DNA from: Quillaja saponaria
Taxonomy: Eukaryota; Streptophyta; Magnoliopsida; Fabales; Quillajaceae
Length of the DNA: 64,000 nucleotides
Reading direction: 5' to 3'
Assembly (NCBI GenBank): GCA_029379385.1
Contig: CM055613.1
Location: 21,797,652 to 21,861,651, forward strand
Shown here: positions 46,113 through 57,850 of the stretch, piece after piece
Layout of the letters: every line of letters starts with the position of its first letter
Position numbering within the stretch: the stretch's first letter is position 1
The notes under the pieces: model-generated
Told to the model about the DNA's origin: nothing
The model's database searches: none
The model's input: the letters and a program-made list of their open reading frames with translations, nothing else
Position numbers and translations under genes: made by a program

Positions 46113-46170
46113 AAAAAAAAAAAAAAAAAAAAATCAACTACTCATGGAGTGACAAGACTCCATGAGTAGT
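46113..46170 (+). other. A21 run followed by perfect 14-bp hairpin
   Basis: Twenty-one A residues (46113-46133) are followed by ACTACTCATGGAGT, GACAAG, ACTCCATGAGTAGT: a perfect 14-bp stem (46137-46150 with 46157-46170) and a 6-base loop. No known gene class is implied; the poly(A) may be a retroposon tail. Confidence 0.8.
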
Positions 46171-48227
46171 CAATACGTAATGTAGTAAGCGAGGAACAAG
46201 CCAAAGCATGAATATTTTATCAATAGTTATTTTACAAAATTAATCATTTGTAGTTAGTTTACAAAGTTTTGTTTTGATCAGTTGTATTTAGCAATTAAAG
46301 AATTAGTTTTAGTAAATATATTGTCTCGTTTATTGAAATCAGCATCACAATAATTCAATTGTCTAATTTTAGTAGGTAACATATCAAACAACAAATTTTA
46401 CAGTTAAATTTTAATGTTATAATACTCTTTTACAATTGACATTAATTTTGATAAGTGTATCTTATTTAACAGGAAACAAAAGTATTACTTCTTTTTGGCT
46501 TTTATACATACAGTAAAAATACATAATTATCAAGTAATGGAAGTACTACTTTTTTTTTTCTTTTTTTTGTATGTAAGGTGAAATACTTCATAAAAAATAT
46601 TCATAATTTTGTGTGAATAGAATTTTTTTAGTTAAGTCTTGATAATACTCAAAGTATCCCCGTAAGTAAGATTTTGTGTTAGCCTTTCCATATGCTCCTA
46701 CCCCAACTTGTTGATGGACAATGTCCACTTTTGCGCAAATTCTTAGGTATCGTTTAGTTTCATAGAGATTTATCATCATGTAAAGAGAGGTTTACACCTA
46801 CTAGCCATGTGATATAGAAATTCATCTTTCTATATGAAACATCAGTGATGTCTTTTTTTTTTTTTGGGTTGATTTATTGCCACATAATTTTCATTCTTGA
46901 ATAAACTAGAGATGCTCTATGCATACATTAATTTTTGTTTATAATTGCTGATTTATAAAAAGAGAACTCTTATCCTTATATATGTGATCTAAGCTTCAAA
47001 TTTTTGTAGTTATCTCCCTTATATATGTAATCTAAGTGTTGTTTGAATAATTTTTTTGGTTATTTTATCTGAATAAGTTTGACTTGAAATTCTAATATGG
47101 TTATGATATATGGGAAGTCAGTTATCAAAAATTACAAGATAGTAATGGTGCTCTTTATCATGAAACTTGTGGTATCAAACCTATGTAATCTTCATAATAT
47201 GATTGTTATTGTGAAAAAGTTTCTATCTTCTGATGGCTAGTGGTTATAAAAGTTGTGTTAGCTAAATTTGTGACTTAAAGCTGAAAAACATCTTGTTGGA
47301 TGGTAGTCTTGATTTGCGCCACAAATTTTCTAATTTTGGTTATTCTAAGGTATTATTACAAATTCAACTTATAAGTAGAGTTTAATTTTTTGATTTTGGT
47401 TATTCCTAAGTACTATAAATTCAACTTACAAGTAGAATATTATGTAACAATTTGTTATAGCTTTGTTGAGATATAATTTGTTATCTCATTTGAAGAATAG
47501 GGGTGAAGTTTTACTACTTGAATGTAGCAATTATAATTAATTCAATAAAAAAGTTATGACATGCCTTTGTGGGCATTTAAGAGATTGTTTAGGTTTTTAG
47601 GGGTATATTCCTTGTCATTGTCTATTGCACATACATGGTAACATTTACTATTAATGGGTGTTTGTAGTATTTGTTTGTTCATGTTTAAGAAATTTTTATT
47701 TGCGGGTTCAGGTATTGAACTACAAACTATTGCATATATTGCTGGTAGCAATTTGTAGTTTGTATCTATAAAATCTCATTCGCCTAACAAAGACACGATT
47801 AAGCTTATTGATATATAGATTTTTTTGAGTTACAACTGCATAAATGTATCTAGTCATGACCTGTTTTATATTATTGAAACCGAATGCAATGTACATATCT
47901 CTTGCGCAGAAGATAGACCCAAAGATGAGAACAGGGACATAACAGTAGCAAACCTGGTGATAATGAAGATGAAGAGAATAATGATGGATACTCATAAGAT
48001 GCTTAATGTATATGTTTTTAAGTACTAAGTTACACTTAAGAATATATTAGCTCTAAATATTGATATTGCTTAATTATATCTATTCAATTAATACGTTTAC
48101 TAGTATTTGAGAATGTTTGTACAATACAAGTTTATTTATAATTGTGATTACTTTATTGAAACTTATAGCATGTTTTATATAAGTATGAAGATATTGTAAG
48201 GAAAAAAAAAAAGTATTTTCTTTCAAA
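46171..48227. other. AT-rich intergenic, no gene recognised
   Basis: Several homopolymer and low-complexity runs are present. A ~65-bp imperfect duplication lies at 47325-47445 (TTTTGGTTATTC...AAATTCAACTTA...AAGTAGA). Small open frames on both strands (for example 47720-47995 and 47825-48028) overlap each other and carry no recognised motif. Confidence 0.4.
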
Positions 48228-48580
48228 AAAAATTCAACCATTTGCGACTGCAAATTATTGTTGCATTTAAATATAATTTTACATAACATATTGTATAATT
48301 GCATTTGCAACAGAAAAATTTATCGCAATTGAGTAATATTATATGAATTTGATGTTCCTATTGGAACAAAAAACCATATGAATTCAATGGAACTTTTTTT
48401 CATCACAATACATCTAAAACAATGGTTTTTTATTTCATCGAATTAGATGCAAATGCGACAAAATTAAATTTTTATCTTATTTGGTCATTTGTGATAAGGT
48501 CAAATGCAACAAACTTGTTCCAAACATATTCTATTGCATTTGACCAAATGCGACAGATTTTAACTGTCGTAATTGGCCTT
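48228..48580. repeat. cluster of TTGCGAC / TGCAAC-type short repeats
   Basis: Variants of a short motif recur in both orientations: TTTGCGACTGCAAA (48241), GTTGCATTT, GCATTTGCAACAG, ATCGCAATTG, GCAAATGCGACAAA, GTCAAATGCAACAA, and GACCAAATGCGACAG (48541). The pattern resembles subterminal repeats of a DNA transposon, but no terminal inverted repeats were identified. Confidence 0.4.
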
Positions 48581-49646
48581 TCTCTTGTAAAAAGCAGAAT
48601 CAAGAATATGAAGAAAGACTTGAAAGCCTCAAAGGTACACAGTTTTATAACTTCATGTTTAATTATTAAACTAGAATTAAGATTTTTTTTTCATGTTCCT
48701 ACAAGTCTTATTTACTAGCATGGATGTGTTGGCACTCTCGCCTTGTTAAAAGATGTGTATTTTATTGTTTTGCCCTAAATTTTTGTTTTTCAGAGTTAAA
48801 TAGCCTAAACATATAAACTTGTATAAAATGAACCTTGTTAATCCAAACAAGTAATTAATTATTCCGACATGTCTTATTCTTTCCTCACTTATGGTTATTT
48901 CTATATCGAGATAGGGTTAATTTCTATCCTTAAATTTACATTTTCATCCTAACGTATCCCACTAACTTTTTGCTATTCTCACACTTTCATTAATATATGA
49001 AGTTAGACCTCAAATTTGGATGCTATAATACAACACACTATCCTTACTTTACACTCAAACTGACTCATTTCTTAAGTTTCTCTTGCCTTTCATTTTTCCC
49101 AGTAAGTCTTACCACTTTAGTCATAATTTCCTTTGTTTTATCATTACCTATTACTCAAGTATTATGTTTTTAGTTCACTCAAGTATTTCCACCCCTATCA
49201 TTTCCTTACTCAGAAAATCAATTATTCAAAGAGAGTTCTGAATTACAACGCACACACATGTTCTCACATAATATATCATATATCTAGCTATATTATTCAA
49301 GAATGTATGTGTGTCAAGGTGCTAATTTGTCAATGTGTCATTTATATGTCAATATTACAGTTGGTGCCATAGGATATCATGGTGTTGTTCATTATGAGCA
49401 AGTAGAGACTCTCGATAGATTTGAGACTCTCAAAGAGTGAGGCTCATGTGAAATTTTGTAGTTCATGGTTGATGATGCATTTTCTGAGTCCTGAAGAACA
49501 ATGAAGATTGTTTTGAGGATTTGATTAAAGTCGAGATTATTGAGATTTTGACTCAAATCCTTTTTTGTTATTATCCTAATTAGTTTATTCTTGGTAGGGA
49601 AAAAAAAACTTATTAGGATAAAATTGAGATTTCCCAATTAAATTTA
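48581..49646. other. AT-rich intergenic, no gene recognised
   Basis: No motif-bearing frame is visible. A minus-strand open frame at 49392-49637 and a plus-strand one at 49133-49372 have no recognisable features. Confidence 0.4.
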
Positions 49647-50237
49647 CCTTGTTGGGTAAGTGTAATTACATTGATTGAGACTGTATTTTCTTGGAGCAGC
49701 TTTCAGTGGCTACATATTATGCAAGTGCACTTGAATGCTGCTTTTTACTAAATCATGATACAAGTGAATGTCTTAACAACTAATAAGATTTCTAGATTCA
49801 TTGTGTGCGTGTCTCTCTATATGTGTGTGTAGACTAGTAAGAGTTGTAGGTATAATAGTTACCAATTGCAATTTCCCCCCTGCTCTACGTTCATCATCTT
49901 CTTGAAATAAAGAACTTTCAGCCAAACAAATCTCATCACGACTCTTATTTAACTTCAGCAGTCCATACTTTCTTGAAGACTAAACCATCTTTTAAATTAG
50001 ACTCATCTTCTGAAAAATCTATCCCCTAATCAGAAGCATCGCCACTCAATGCGTCATTCAAATCAAGTCCAGTAGATTTGGTTGACTGAAGTGAACTGCA
50101 CCATTCCTTTTATTTATGGAAAAAGAAGTATGTCTTTCCACTAAACGTCTAAACCTACCGAAGAGTGAGAACTAGACCCATAATTAATAATATTACTTAC
50201 TAATTATGATTAGCTTAAATGAATTCACAATCTTAGA
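49647..50237 (+). repeat. direct duplicate of non-viral flank, left copy
   Basis: It starts CCTTGTTGGGTAAGTGTAAT and ends CACAATCTTAGA. It matches 59717-60280 over its first ~80 bp and last ~375 bp. The middle (about 49730-49860) is not shared and includes a TGTG/TCTC-rich patch. EPRV copy D starts immediately after it. Continuation beyond this copy is viral here, but host-like after the right copy. Confidence 0.88.
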
Positions 50238-51540
50238 AGCTGAAAGGAGACAAGTAATTGAGGGAATTATAAAATCCAAAGATCAGGTTAGCCACCCTTA
50301 GTACCAAGTAGAAACACCTTCAGAGTTAGGATTAAAATCACCCTTAAAAGATAATTCTCCAACACCCTCTGAAATGGGATACATCGTATGCATGTTATCT
50401 TCTACAGAGTCGCTACACCCATTTACCATTAAACATAAATGGTTCTATACAACTTTTAGTGAAAAAGAAAGAGCTTACTGGATCTCTATGCATAAGCAGT
50501 ATATGAAAAAATACCATAAGAAACCAGCATTCTTAAGTGGCTTGAACGAGCCCTTAGGTTCCACAAAAAATATTGGTCTAATTTTGAGGATCCCAAGTTC
50601 GTTAATGTTTTAAAAATTGCTTATCAAAACTTTTTCACCAGGGAGGGAAAGAATATAGTAGCAGTTCATTCTCCAGAGTCATCACTTTCAGTTAAAAAAT
50701 CTAAAGGTGAAATAATAGTTAATCCTTACTTAGCTATACCAAAAGAAGCATCCGCATCAAATGCCTTGGTTGAAATATCCAACCAAAACAATTATACAAA
50801 TTTATTTCTTCAATCCTTACGAAAACAGTCCTCAAGGATAGAAAATTTTCTTATTCAGGAAAAGTTTTCCCAATAAATAATTCCTCAGACTTCAGGATCT
50901 TCTAGTAAAGAATATGCTAAGATAGATCCTATCATGATGAAGCCTCCCCCAGAAGTCAATCTGAAATTTAGAAAAGAATCTAAAATTAATGATAAAAATT
51001 TTTTGGATGAATTAGTCAATAGACTACAAAAGTTAAATATATCTGAAAAGAAAAGTCATTAAGTAAAGACTCACATTTAGAAGTTAATAAACTTCATTGG
51101 AATAAGACAACCCCAACCGCCCCATCTAAATTATACTATCTAAGACCCTCACCGTTAGATCTTCAGTACGAAGATAATGCTATTCAATATAGGGTCCAGT
51201 TTGATGGTAAGTCCATAGTAGAATGGAATATTGATGGAGTGGCAGAATACCAAATCCTCCAAACAACTAAACACGTGCTAATGTATGTTGTAGCATGTAG
51301 GTCTAACGGTAACACCAATAGGGAAATAGCGTTAGCCATAATCAGTGGGTTTACAGGACAACTATTAGGATGGTGGGATTTCCAACCTTTCAGATATCTC
51401 TAAACAAGAGATCTTAAATTCTATAAAACAAGAAAATGGAAATTTGATAATTAACATAGTTAATACTTCGATCTATACTATTATAAACCACTTTATATGA
51501 GCTAATATGCTTAGGTTAGATAGATCACATTAACAACTGA
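50238..51540 (+). pseudogene. EPRV D: movement protein end, spacer domain and capsid N-terminus
   Basis: It starts inside the post-movement-protein region (ERRQVIEGIIKSKDQV). The spacer block appears as HKWFYTTFSEKERAYWISMH (50437-50496) and NVLKIAYQNFFTREG (about 50600). Capsid begins near 50935 (MMKPPPEVNLKFRKESK). It lacks about 30 bp near 51060 and then reads PSPLDLQYEDNAIQ and, after a frame change, LLGWWDFQ. Stops occur at 50290, 50876 and 51060, among others. Confidence 0.78.
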
Positions 51541-52110
51541 TTAATCTTAGGTGTCCAGATCTATCTCACTTCCAGTGGTATAAAGATATGTTCTTATCTA
51601 GAGTTTATCAAAGACCAGACAGTCAAGCTGACTTTTGAAAAGAAAAGTTTTTAGCAAGTCTCCCAACTCTGTTTGCTGATAAAATCATAAACAAACTAAA
51701 AGATAAACATGGTGGTAATATACCCTATAATAATTACACTTATGGAGAACTAGCTTCAGAGATCGTGTCAGAAGGAATATCATTATGTAATGATATAAGG
51801 CTAAAAAGACAAATTGCTAAAGAGAAGTCGGAAAAGAGCCTTAGGAAATTTTTGTGAACAATTTGGTTATCCTTCTGGAAGCCAGTTTAAGCAGTCCAAA
51901 AAGACTCATAAATTTCAAAAGAAATTTTCTAATAAACCATATAAAAGAAAACAGTACAAAAGAAATGATAAGGTAAAAACAGGCTATTACAAATCTAGTA
52001 AAAAACCTATAACAAAATAAGCTAATTATAAAAAGGTTCCTATTTGTTATAAGTGTGGAAAACCAAGTCACTTCCAAAATAAATGCAGAGCTAAAAAGAA
52101 AATAATGCTC
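51541..52110 (+). pseudogene. EPRV D: capsid core and intact CCHC finger
   Basis: It reads LSHFQWYKDMFLSRVYQRPD (51564-51623), a TGA at 51637, then FLASLPTLFADKIINKLKDK and NNYTYGELASEIVSEGISLC. A frameshift near 51825 precedes FCEQFGYPSGSQFKQSKKTH. The finger CYKCGKPSHFQNKC (52045-52086) keeps all four ligands, unlike A2 and units 1-3 of copy C. Confidence 0.82.
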
Positions 52111-52715
52111 TTAAAATTGATGAAGGTTTAAAGAAATTCTTATGTCAAATCTTATTAGAAGACTCTGACGAAGAAAATGGACAAATGAATGCTTTTATAA
52201 TAGAGCAATATAAATCAGACTCAAGTCTAGAAGAGTTAGAGGAAGAATATAACTCTGAATCAGAACAGTTTAAAAAATCAAAATGTTGTTATGATAATGA
52301 TTGTGATGAATGTATCCTAAAAACCATAGGATTAAACAACCTTAGTATAAATGTCTTGTCAAAAGAAGAAAGTCTAATTTTAGATTTAATTGATAAAATT
52401 GCAGACCCTGAAGAAAGAAGAACACAGTTAAAAAACTATATTCAAATGTATAACAAGGGTAAAAGTTCAGTAAAATAGGAAGTATAAAAGATGATTCTTA
52501 TTCCTTTAAGTATATTATTGAAAAACTAAAAACTGTAAACTCTTCATCAAAAGAACCAACTATTACTGATTTAAAATCAAAAATTAATGAAATCAAGGAA
52601 GAAGTAAGAACACTAAAACAGAGAGTTTCTATCCTAGAAGAATCTAATGAAGATCATCGAAGACCTTTTATGGGAATCATCAAAAGAAACAAAAAATCCA
52701 GAACCTAAAAACAGA
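52111..52715 (+). pseudogene. EPRV D: post-finger and coiled-coil segment
   Basis: An open part (52185-52478) reads NAFIIEQYKSDSSLEELEEE, then KSKCCYDNDCDECIL (a Cys-rich patch) and SKEESLILDLIDKIADPEER. After a frame change, INEIKEEVRTLKQRVSILEE appears (about 52584-52643). It ends abruptly at the plastid junction at 52716. Confidence 0.68.
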
Positions 52716-53080
52716 GGATAAGCACGAAAATTAAAGCTTCTATAAATACGGATACCCCCAATATATCGAAACTCATTGCCCATGGATAAAGAAAAACCGT
52801 TTCAATATAAAAAACAACAAAAACTAGAGCAAACATATAATAACGGATTCGAAATTGTAACCAAGCATCGCCTATTTGTTCTATTCTCGATTCATAACTA
52901 GAAAGTTTCTCTGGCCCTTTGCTAATCGGGGCTAAAACTCCAGAAATTAGAAATGCCAAAATAGGAATAACACTTGATATTATTATAAATGCCCAAAAAT
53001 ATCATATTCGTAAAGCAAAAACATAGACGTACTCCTATGAATGCGAAAAATATAGCGGATTAGTCAATTCGAATTTGGAA
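52716..53080 (-). pseudogene. ndhC: plastid DNA insertion carrying partial ndhC
   Basis: On the minus strand the start codon is at 53024 ([10 protein letters not shown]). One T is missing from the T run near 53002, shifting the frame, and then [20 protein letters not shown] (52959-52900) and [20 protein letters not shown] follow, to VLIL near 52718. This is the plastid NADH dehydrogenase-like complex subunit 3, normally about 120 residues; roughly 17 C-terminal codons are absent. Substitutions such as RIEQ and VFYIETV suggest decay. The upstream part (53025-53080) looks like the native 5' flank. It cannot make a functional protein here. Confidence 0.93.
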
Positions 53081-53780
53081 GAACCTGAAGAAGGAACTGT
53101 ACATATCCTTAATGATCCAGAAGGATGGATTTATGTTGTAGATTTAGTTATAGCACAAAAATGGTTTACTAAAATAACTATAATTGTGAATAATGAATTC
53201 AATTTTCAGTCTGTAGCCTTAATAGATTCAGGAGCATATTTGAATTGCATTAATGAAGGATTAGTTCCATCCAAGTATTTTCAGAAAACAACACAAATAC
53301 TCCATGTTGCGGATGGAAATCGTCTAATTATAGACTATAAATTGTCTAATGCTACATTCTGCAATAATAAGGTTTGCTTTCCTATACCCTTTGTTTTAGT
53401 TAAAGGCTTAGCTCAGGGAGTGATTCTAGGACCATTTTCTACATATGTTATTCCCTATTTGTAAGTTAGACGAATCAGGGGTAGAAACTACAATAAAGGG
53501 TAGACAAATTAAATTTGAATTTGTTGAAGAACCTCGAATTCATGAAATCAATCTTATGAAAGATACCATTAAAAGAAAAGAAAATTCTCTTATGTCTCTA
53601 AAAGAGGATTGTTAAATATAAGAGAATTGAGCAACAACTGAAATCTCCTAAGCTTCAAGATGAAATTAATAAATTTCAACATAAAATTGAACAAACTATA
53701 TGTGCTAAGATTCCTAATGCCTTTTGGAATAAAAAATAGCATATTATAGAATTGCCTTATGAACCAGATTTCTCGGAGAA
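53081..53780 (+). pseudogene. EPRV D: aspartic protease
   Basis: It resumes at EPEEGTVHILNDPEGWIYVV (from 53081). The active site reads LIDSGAYLNCINEGL (53218-53262), with DSG intact. GLAQGVILG is followed by loss of a few bases at 53432 that shifts the frame, and PISK becomes an early stop. The Lys-rich linker to RT (to about 53780) contains a frameshift near 53610. Confidence 0.8.
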
Positions 53781-53819
53781 ACAAATACCTATTAAGGCTA
53801 GACCAATAGCTATGGGTCC

Positions 53820-54500
53820 TAGACACTTAGAAATCTATAAGGCATAAATTGAATAATTACTAAAAAAAGGATTAATTAGAAAAAGCTACAGTCCCTGGAG
53901 TTGCCAGCATTTTATGTAGAAAATGCAGCTGAATTAGAAAGAGGAGTCTCGAGGCTAGTAATTAATTACAAACCTCTGAATAAAGCTTTAAGATGGATTA
54001 GGTTCCAATCCCTAATAAAAAGGATTTATTAAATAGACTTTATAATGCCAAGATATTTTCCAAATTCGATATGAAATCAGGATATGTTAAAAATTGCCTT
54101 TACTGTACCTTTTAGGCATTATGAATAGAATGTTATGCTATTTGGATTAAAAAATGCCCCATATGAATTTCAAAATGTTATGAATGATATTTTTAATTCT
54201 TATTATGAATTTATAATTGTTTATATTGATGATGTTTTAGTATTTTCTCCTTCTATCAAGAAACATTTTAAGCATCTCAATATATTTTTGAATACTGTCA
54301 CGAAGGCGGGAATAGCAATTTCGACAAAAAAGGTAAAAATATTTCAAATTGCTATTCGTTTTTTAGGACATAATATTCATAAATGTTCTATTATACCTAT
54401 TGATAGAGCCATACAATTTGCTGACAAATTTCCTAATGAAAAAGGAAAAACAATAACTGCAGAGATTCTTAGAAAGCCTGAATTTATGTAGGTGAATTTT
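53820..54500 (+). pseudogene. EPRV D: reverse transcriptase
   Basis: Broken frames give VINYKPLNKALRWI (about 53958), then IFSKFDMKSGY (about 54055-54086). Some 35 bp are missing after it. The next open piece (54135-54491) contains LFGLKNAPYEFQNVM, YIDDVLVFSPSIKKH with YIDD at 54222-54233, and IHKCSIIPIDRAIQFADKFP. A frameshift near 54440 breaks the thumb. Confidence 0.82.
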
Positions 54501-55040
54501 ATAAAGGTTTAGCCTTAGATTGCAAATTATTATTTGCACGATTAAAAAAGAATCCTCCATAATAGAATAATGACTTTCCAGAAGTAGTTAAAAAGATAAA
54601 ACAAAGAGTTAAAAAATTTCCATGTCTTTGAATTTCTTATCTAGATGCTTTTAAAATAGTTGAAACAAATGCTTCCGAGATAGGATATGAAGCAATTCTT
54701 AGACAAAAAATTGCTAATAAAGAGCAATTGGTTATATTTACTTCAGGAACTTGGAAAGGTGCACAACATAATTATTCTACTATAAAGAAGGAAATATTAT
54801 CTATAGTTATTTGCACCGCTAAGTTGAATCTGACCTGTTAAATAAAAAATTCTTATTAAGGATAGATTACAAGTCTGCCAAAGATATCCTTCTTAAAGAT
54901 GTTTAAAATATAGCATCTAAACAGATATTTACTAGATGGCAGGGAATCCTTTCTGTTTTTGAATTTGATATTGAATTTATTAAAGGAGAAATTAATTCTC
55001 TACCAGATGTTCTAACTAGAGAATTTTTGCAGGGATTTTA
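54501..55040 (+). pseudogene. EPRV D: RNase H
   Basis: The first catalytic position reads ETNASEIGYEAIL (Asn in place of Asp, as in A1). Then come NYSTIKKEILSIVICTAK (about 54770-54823), LLRIDYKSAKDILL, and ARWQG/VFEFDIEFIKGEI pieces with stops. FLQGF and a TAA at 55039-55041 follow. Confidence 0.75.
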
Positions 55041-56117
55041 AAGGAAAAGGTGTTCTGACATCTCAAACAAATTCTCCTGCAAAAAGAAATGTTGCTATTC
55101 AAAATACTAAGGATTCAGATAAAAACTTCTTATGTGATAAGGCTTATGAGTTAGCCTTTCCTTGTAATACCAAGGACTTTAAATACTCGTATATCCCTCT
55201 ATCTTTATAATGATAGCCCCAATAGAAAAGAGGTATGTTGATTTAGCTTCATTCGAGATAGCTCCTTTCAATCTCGATAATCATTTTCCACCTGAATTGG
55301 AACCCAGGAATATTTTATTTTATCTAAATATTCTTGTAGATACTGAATCAATATCTCACAAACCCTGGATAAGAACAGGAAATGAATGGGGTATAGATTT
55401 GTACTGCCAAAAACAAATTAAAGATTGAAGAAATTTTCCCCAGTTATATAATTATTTTGATTATATGGCTGCATGGACTAATTTGCTTTTATTCGAAAAA
55501 AAAGCAAAAAAACACAGTTGGTTCTTAAGGTTCAGCTTAAATGAAAAACTATCTCCACTACTTTTCCTTAATGGTTCAAATCGTGGTACTTTTCTTGGGG
55601 ATTATGTCCTATATGCGTACCTAAATATGTGCATCAATATTGGCAAAGGTTCTGCGAGAATAATAATTTCTTGGACCCTCAAGACAAAATTATAATGTTC
55701 ACAGCTTATTATCAGCTCTTTTAGATTGTCAAATGGGAATATATTGTTAAAGATTGTTCCTCTTCAGCTTTTGGGATTAATCAGACAGTCCCCTGGCTAA
55801 TTCGTTGATCCTAAATCAAATGGTGGGACAATTTCTCTAATTTTGAAGAGAATCTTAATAATTTTCAAAAGCTTGGCATATTAAGATCCCAAGTTTCATC
55901 CCAAAAATCTTATTCGAATGAAAATTCAAAAGTTCTAGATTTGGTAAAAGGCTTATTAGCCTCCTCCTCCAAAGGTGATATTCAAAAGAAGCTCTTAAAA
56001 ATCCTTGAAGATCATGGATCAGACATGAGCCAAGACAACCCAGCATACTTCAAGGATTCTCAAGATCCCTTTGATGAAAGAGCAGAGGACTTCTTAAAAG
56101 AAGGGTCCCACTCTTGA
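55041..56117 (+). pseudogene. EPRV D: conserved C-terminal domain
   Basis: Landmarks are CDKAYELAFPCNTKDFKY (about 55132-55185), IAPIEKRYVDLASFEIAPFN (from 55213), PRNILFYLNILVDTESISHK, WGIDLYCQKQIKD, then MAAWTNLLLFEKKAKKHSWF (55465-55524) and LRFSLNEKLSPLLF. The acidic tail has LDLVKGLLASSSKGDIQKKL (about 55936-55995) and ends HS-TGA at 56115-56117. The conserved Trp/Phe-rich centre and acidic tail are shared with copy C. Confidence 0.65.
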
Positions 56118-56784
56118 TAATTATGTCTCCACTTTCTTTAAAAGCAAAGAAAAGAAGTCAAAAGTTTTAAAGAAAAAGGTTTGCTATTATAAAGAAGATT
56201 CCACTTTCTTTATAAAAGAAAACTTTTGATGGAGCGCATAATTTAAGAAAAAGATTTACTTTATAAAAGTAAATATTCCCTTTTTATCTGGCGGATCAAC
56301 TCCACTACTTCTAGGACACGTGCCCAAACAGAAAGACAAACCTAATATAAAGGAATCTACTTTTCTCATCCATATCTCCTAAGCAATCATGTCTAAGTTG
56401 TTTTATAAGGGCCTTTGCCCTTAACAGTGGAGTAAGTTTTTGAAGTCAGAAAGAATATTAGAAGTTTGAAATTTTTTTGAATGTTTTGTAAAATATGAGT
56501 GAGAATTTCAAGTTTGTAACAGTGGGCTTGTACTTGTTGTACCTGTAATTGCTATTGTAAAGTTGCTGTTATAGAATAGTACTTGTGAATGTGTTCTGTA
56601 CCTGTGCATTGTACCTATAGTCTAATAATAAAGAATCTATTAATGTAATTTTTCTTCTACTCTTCTTTATATTTCTATGACTGATCTAGGCTGCTGAATT
56701 TTATTGCAGCTGTTTGCATATACTCTGTGTGATATTTTGTCTTTTATTCTTTTTGTGTTTCTTTCTTGTGCACTAGCTTCCCCA
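56118..56784 (+). promoter_or_regulatory. EPRV D: intergenic region
   Basis: Same layout as in A2 and C: palindrome TTTACTTT-ATA-AAAGTAAA (56255-56273), G-box in GGACACGTGCCC (about 56312), TATA-like TTTTATAAGGGC (about 56401), AATAAA (56627-56632). It ends GCACTAGCTTCCCC at 56784, where the inverted copy E begins. Confidence 0.7.
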
Positions 56785-57850
56785 TTTCTTTTGTACTGTT
56801 TTTTTTTTTTTATATGGTTTATTAGAAAATTTCTTTTGAAATTTATGAGTCTTTTTAGATTGCTTAAACTGGCTTCCATAAGGGTAACCAAACTGTTCAC
56901 AAAAATTTCCTAAGACTCTTTTCCTACTTAGTTTCTCTTTATCAATTTGTCTTTTTAGCCTTATATCATTACATAATGATATTCCTTCTGACACAATCTC
57001 TGAACCTAGTTCTCCATAAGTGTAATTGTTATAAGGTATATTACCACCATGTTTATTTTTTAGTTTGTCTCTGATTTTATTAGCAAACAAAGTTGGGAGA
57101 CCTACTAAAAACTTTTCTTTCCAAAAGTCAGCTTGACTATCTGGTCTTTGATAAACTCTAGATAAGAAGATATCTTTATACCACTGGAAGTGAGATAGAT
57201 CTAGACACATAAGATTAATCAGTTGTTCATGTGACCTATCTAACCCAAGCATATTAGCTCCTATAAAGTGGTTTATAATAGTATAGATCAAAGTATTAAC
57301 TATGTCAATTATCAAATTTCCATTTTCTTGTTTTATAGAATTTAAGATCTCTTGTTTAGAGATATCTGGGAGGTAGAAATCCCACCATCCTAATAGTTAT
57401 CTTGTAAACCCACTGATTATGGCTAAGGCTATTTTCCTATCGGTGTTACCATTAGACCTACATGCTACAGCATACATTAGCATTGTTTAGTTGTTTAGAG
57501 GATTTGGTATTCTGCCACTTCATCAATATTCCATTCTACTATGGACTTGCCATCAAATTGGACCCTATCTTGAATAGCATTATCTTTGTACTGAAGATCT
57601 AATGGTGAGGGTCTTCGATAGTACATTTTAGATGTGGCAGTTGCGGTTGTCTTATTCTAATGAAGTTTATTAACTTCTAAATGTGAGTCTTTTCTTGATT
57701 TTGACTCAGCATGTTGACACTTTTCTTTTCAGATATATTTAACTTTTGTAGTCTATTGACTAATTCATCCACAAAGTTTTTATCATTAATTTTAAATTTT
57801 TTTTCTAAATTTCAGATTGACTTATGGGGGAGGTTCATCATGATAGGATC
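56785..57850 (-). pseudogene. EPRV E: capsid protein, N-terminal and central part
   Basis: From about 57850 the frame is broken (PSPLDLQYKDNAIQDRVQFD near 57616-57557). From 57315 it is open: MIIDIVNTLIYTIINHFIGA, MCLDLSHFQWYKDIFLSRVY, FWKEKFLVGLPTLFANKIRD and GELGSEIVSEGISLCNDI, then FCEQFGYPYGSQFKQSKKTH. It stops at 56785 before the CCHC finger, within a run of A/T. The remaining residues of the open frame belong to copy D's end read backwards. Confidence 0.8.

Larger units (their letters stand above)
50238..56784 (+). mobile_element. endogenous pararetrovirus copy D
   Basis: One plus-strand unit from the movement protein C-terminus through spacer, capsid, finger, coiled-coil, protease, RT, RNase H and C-terminal domain to the intergenic region. 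It ends at CTTCCCC, just before where the primer site would be. A plastid fragment (52716-53080) interrupts it between coiled coil and protease. All domains carry stops or frameshifts. Confidence 0.87.

Noticed and set aside
46137..46170. microRNA precursor
   Set aside because: The stem is only 14 bp with a 6-base loop, too short for a plant miRNA duplex.
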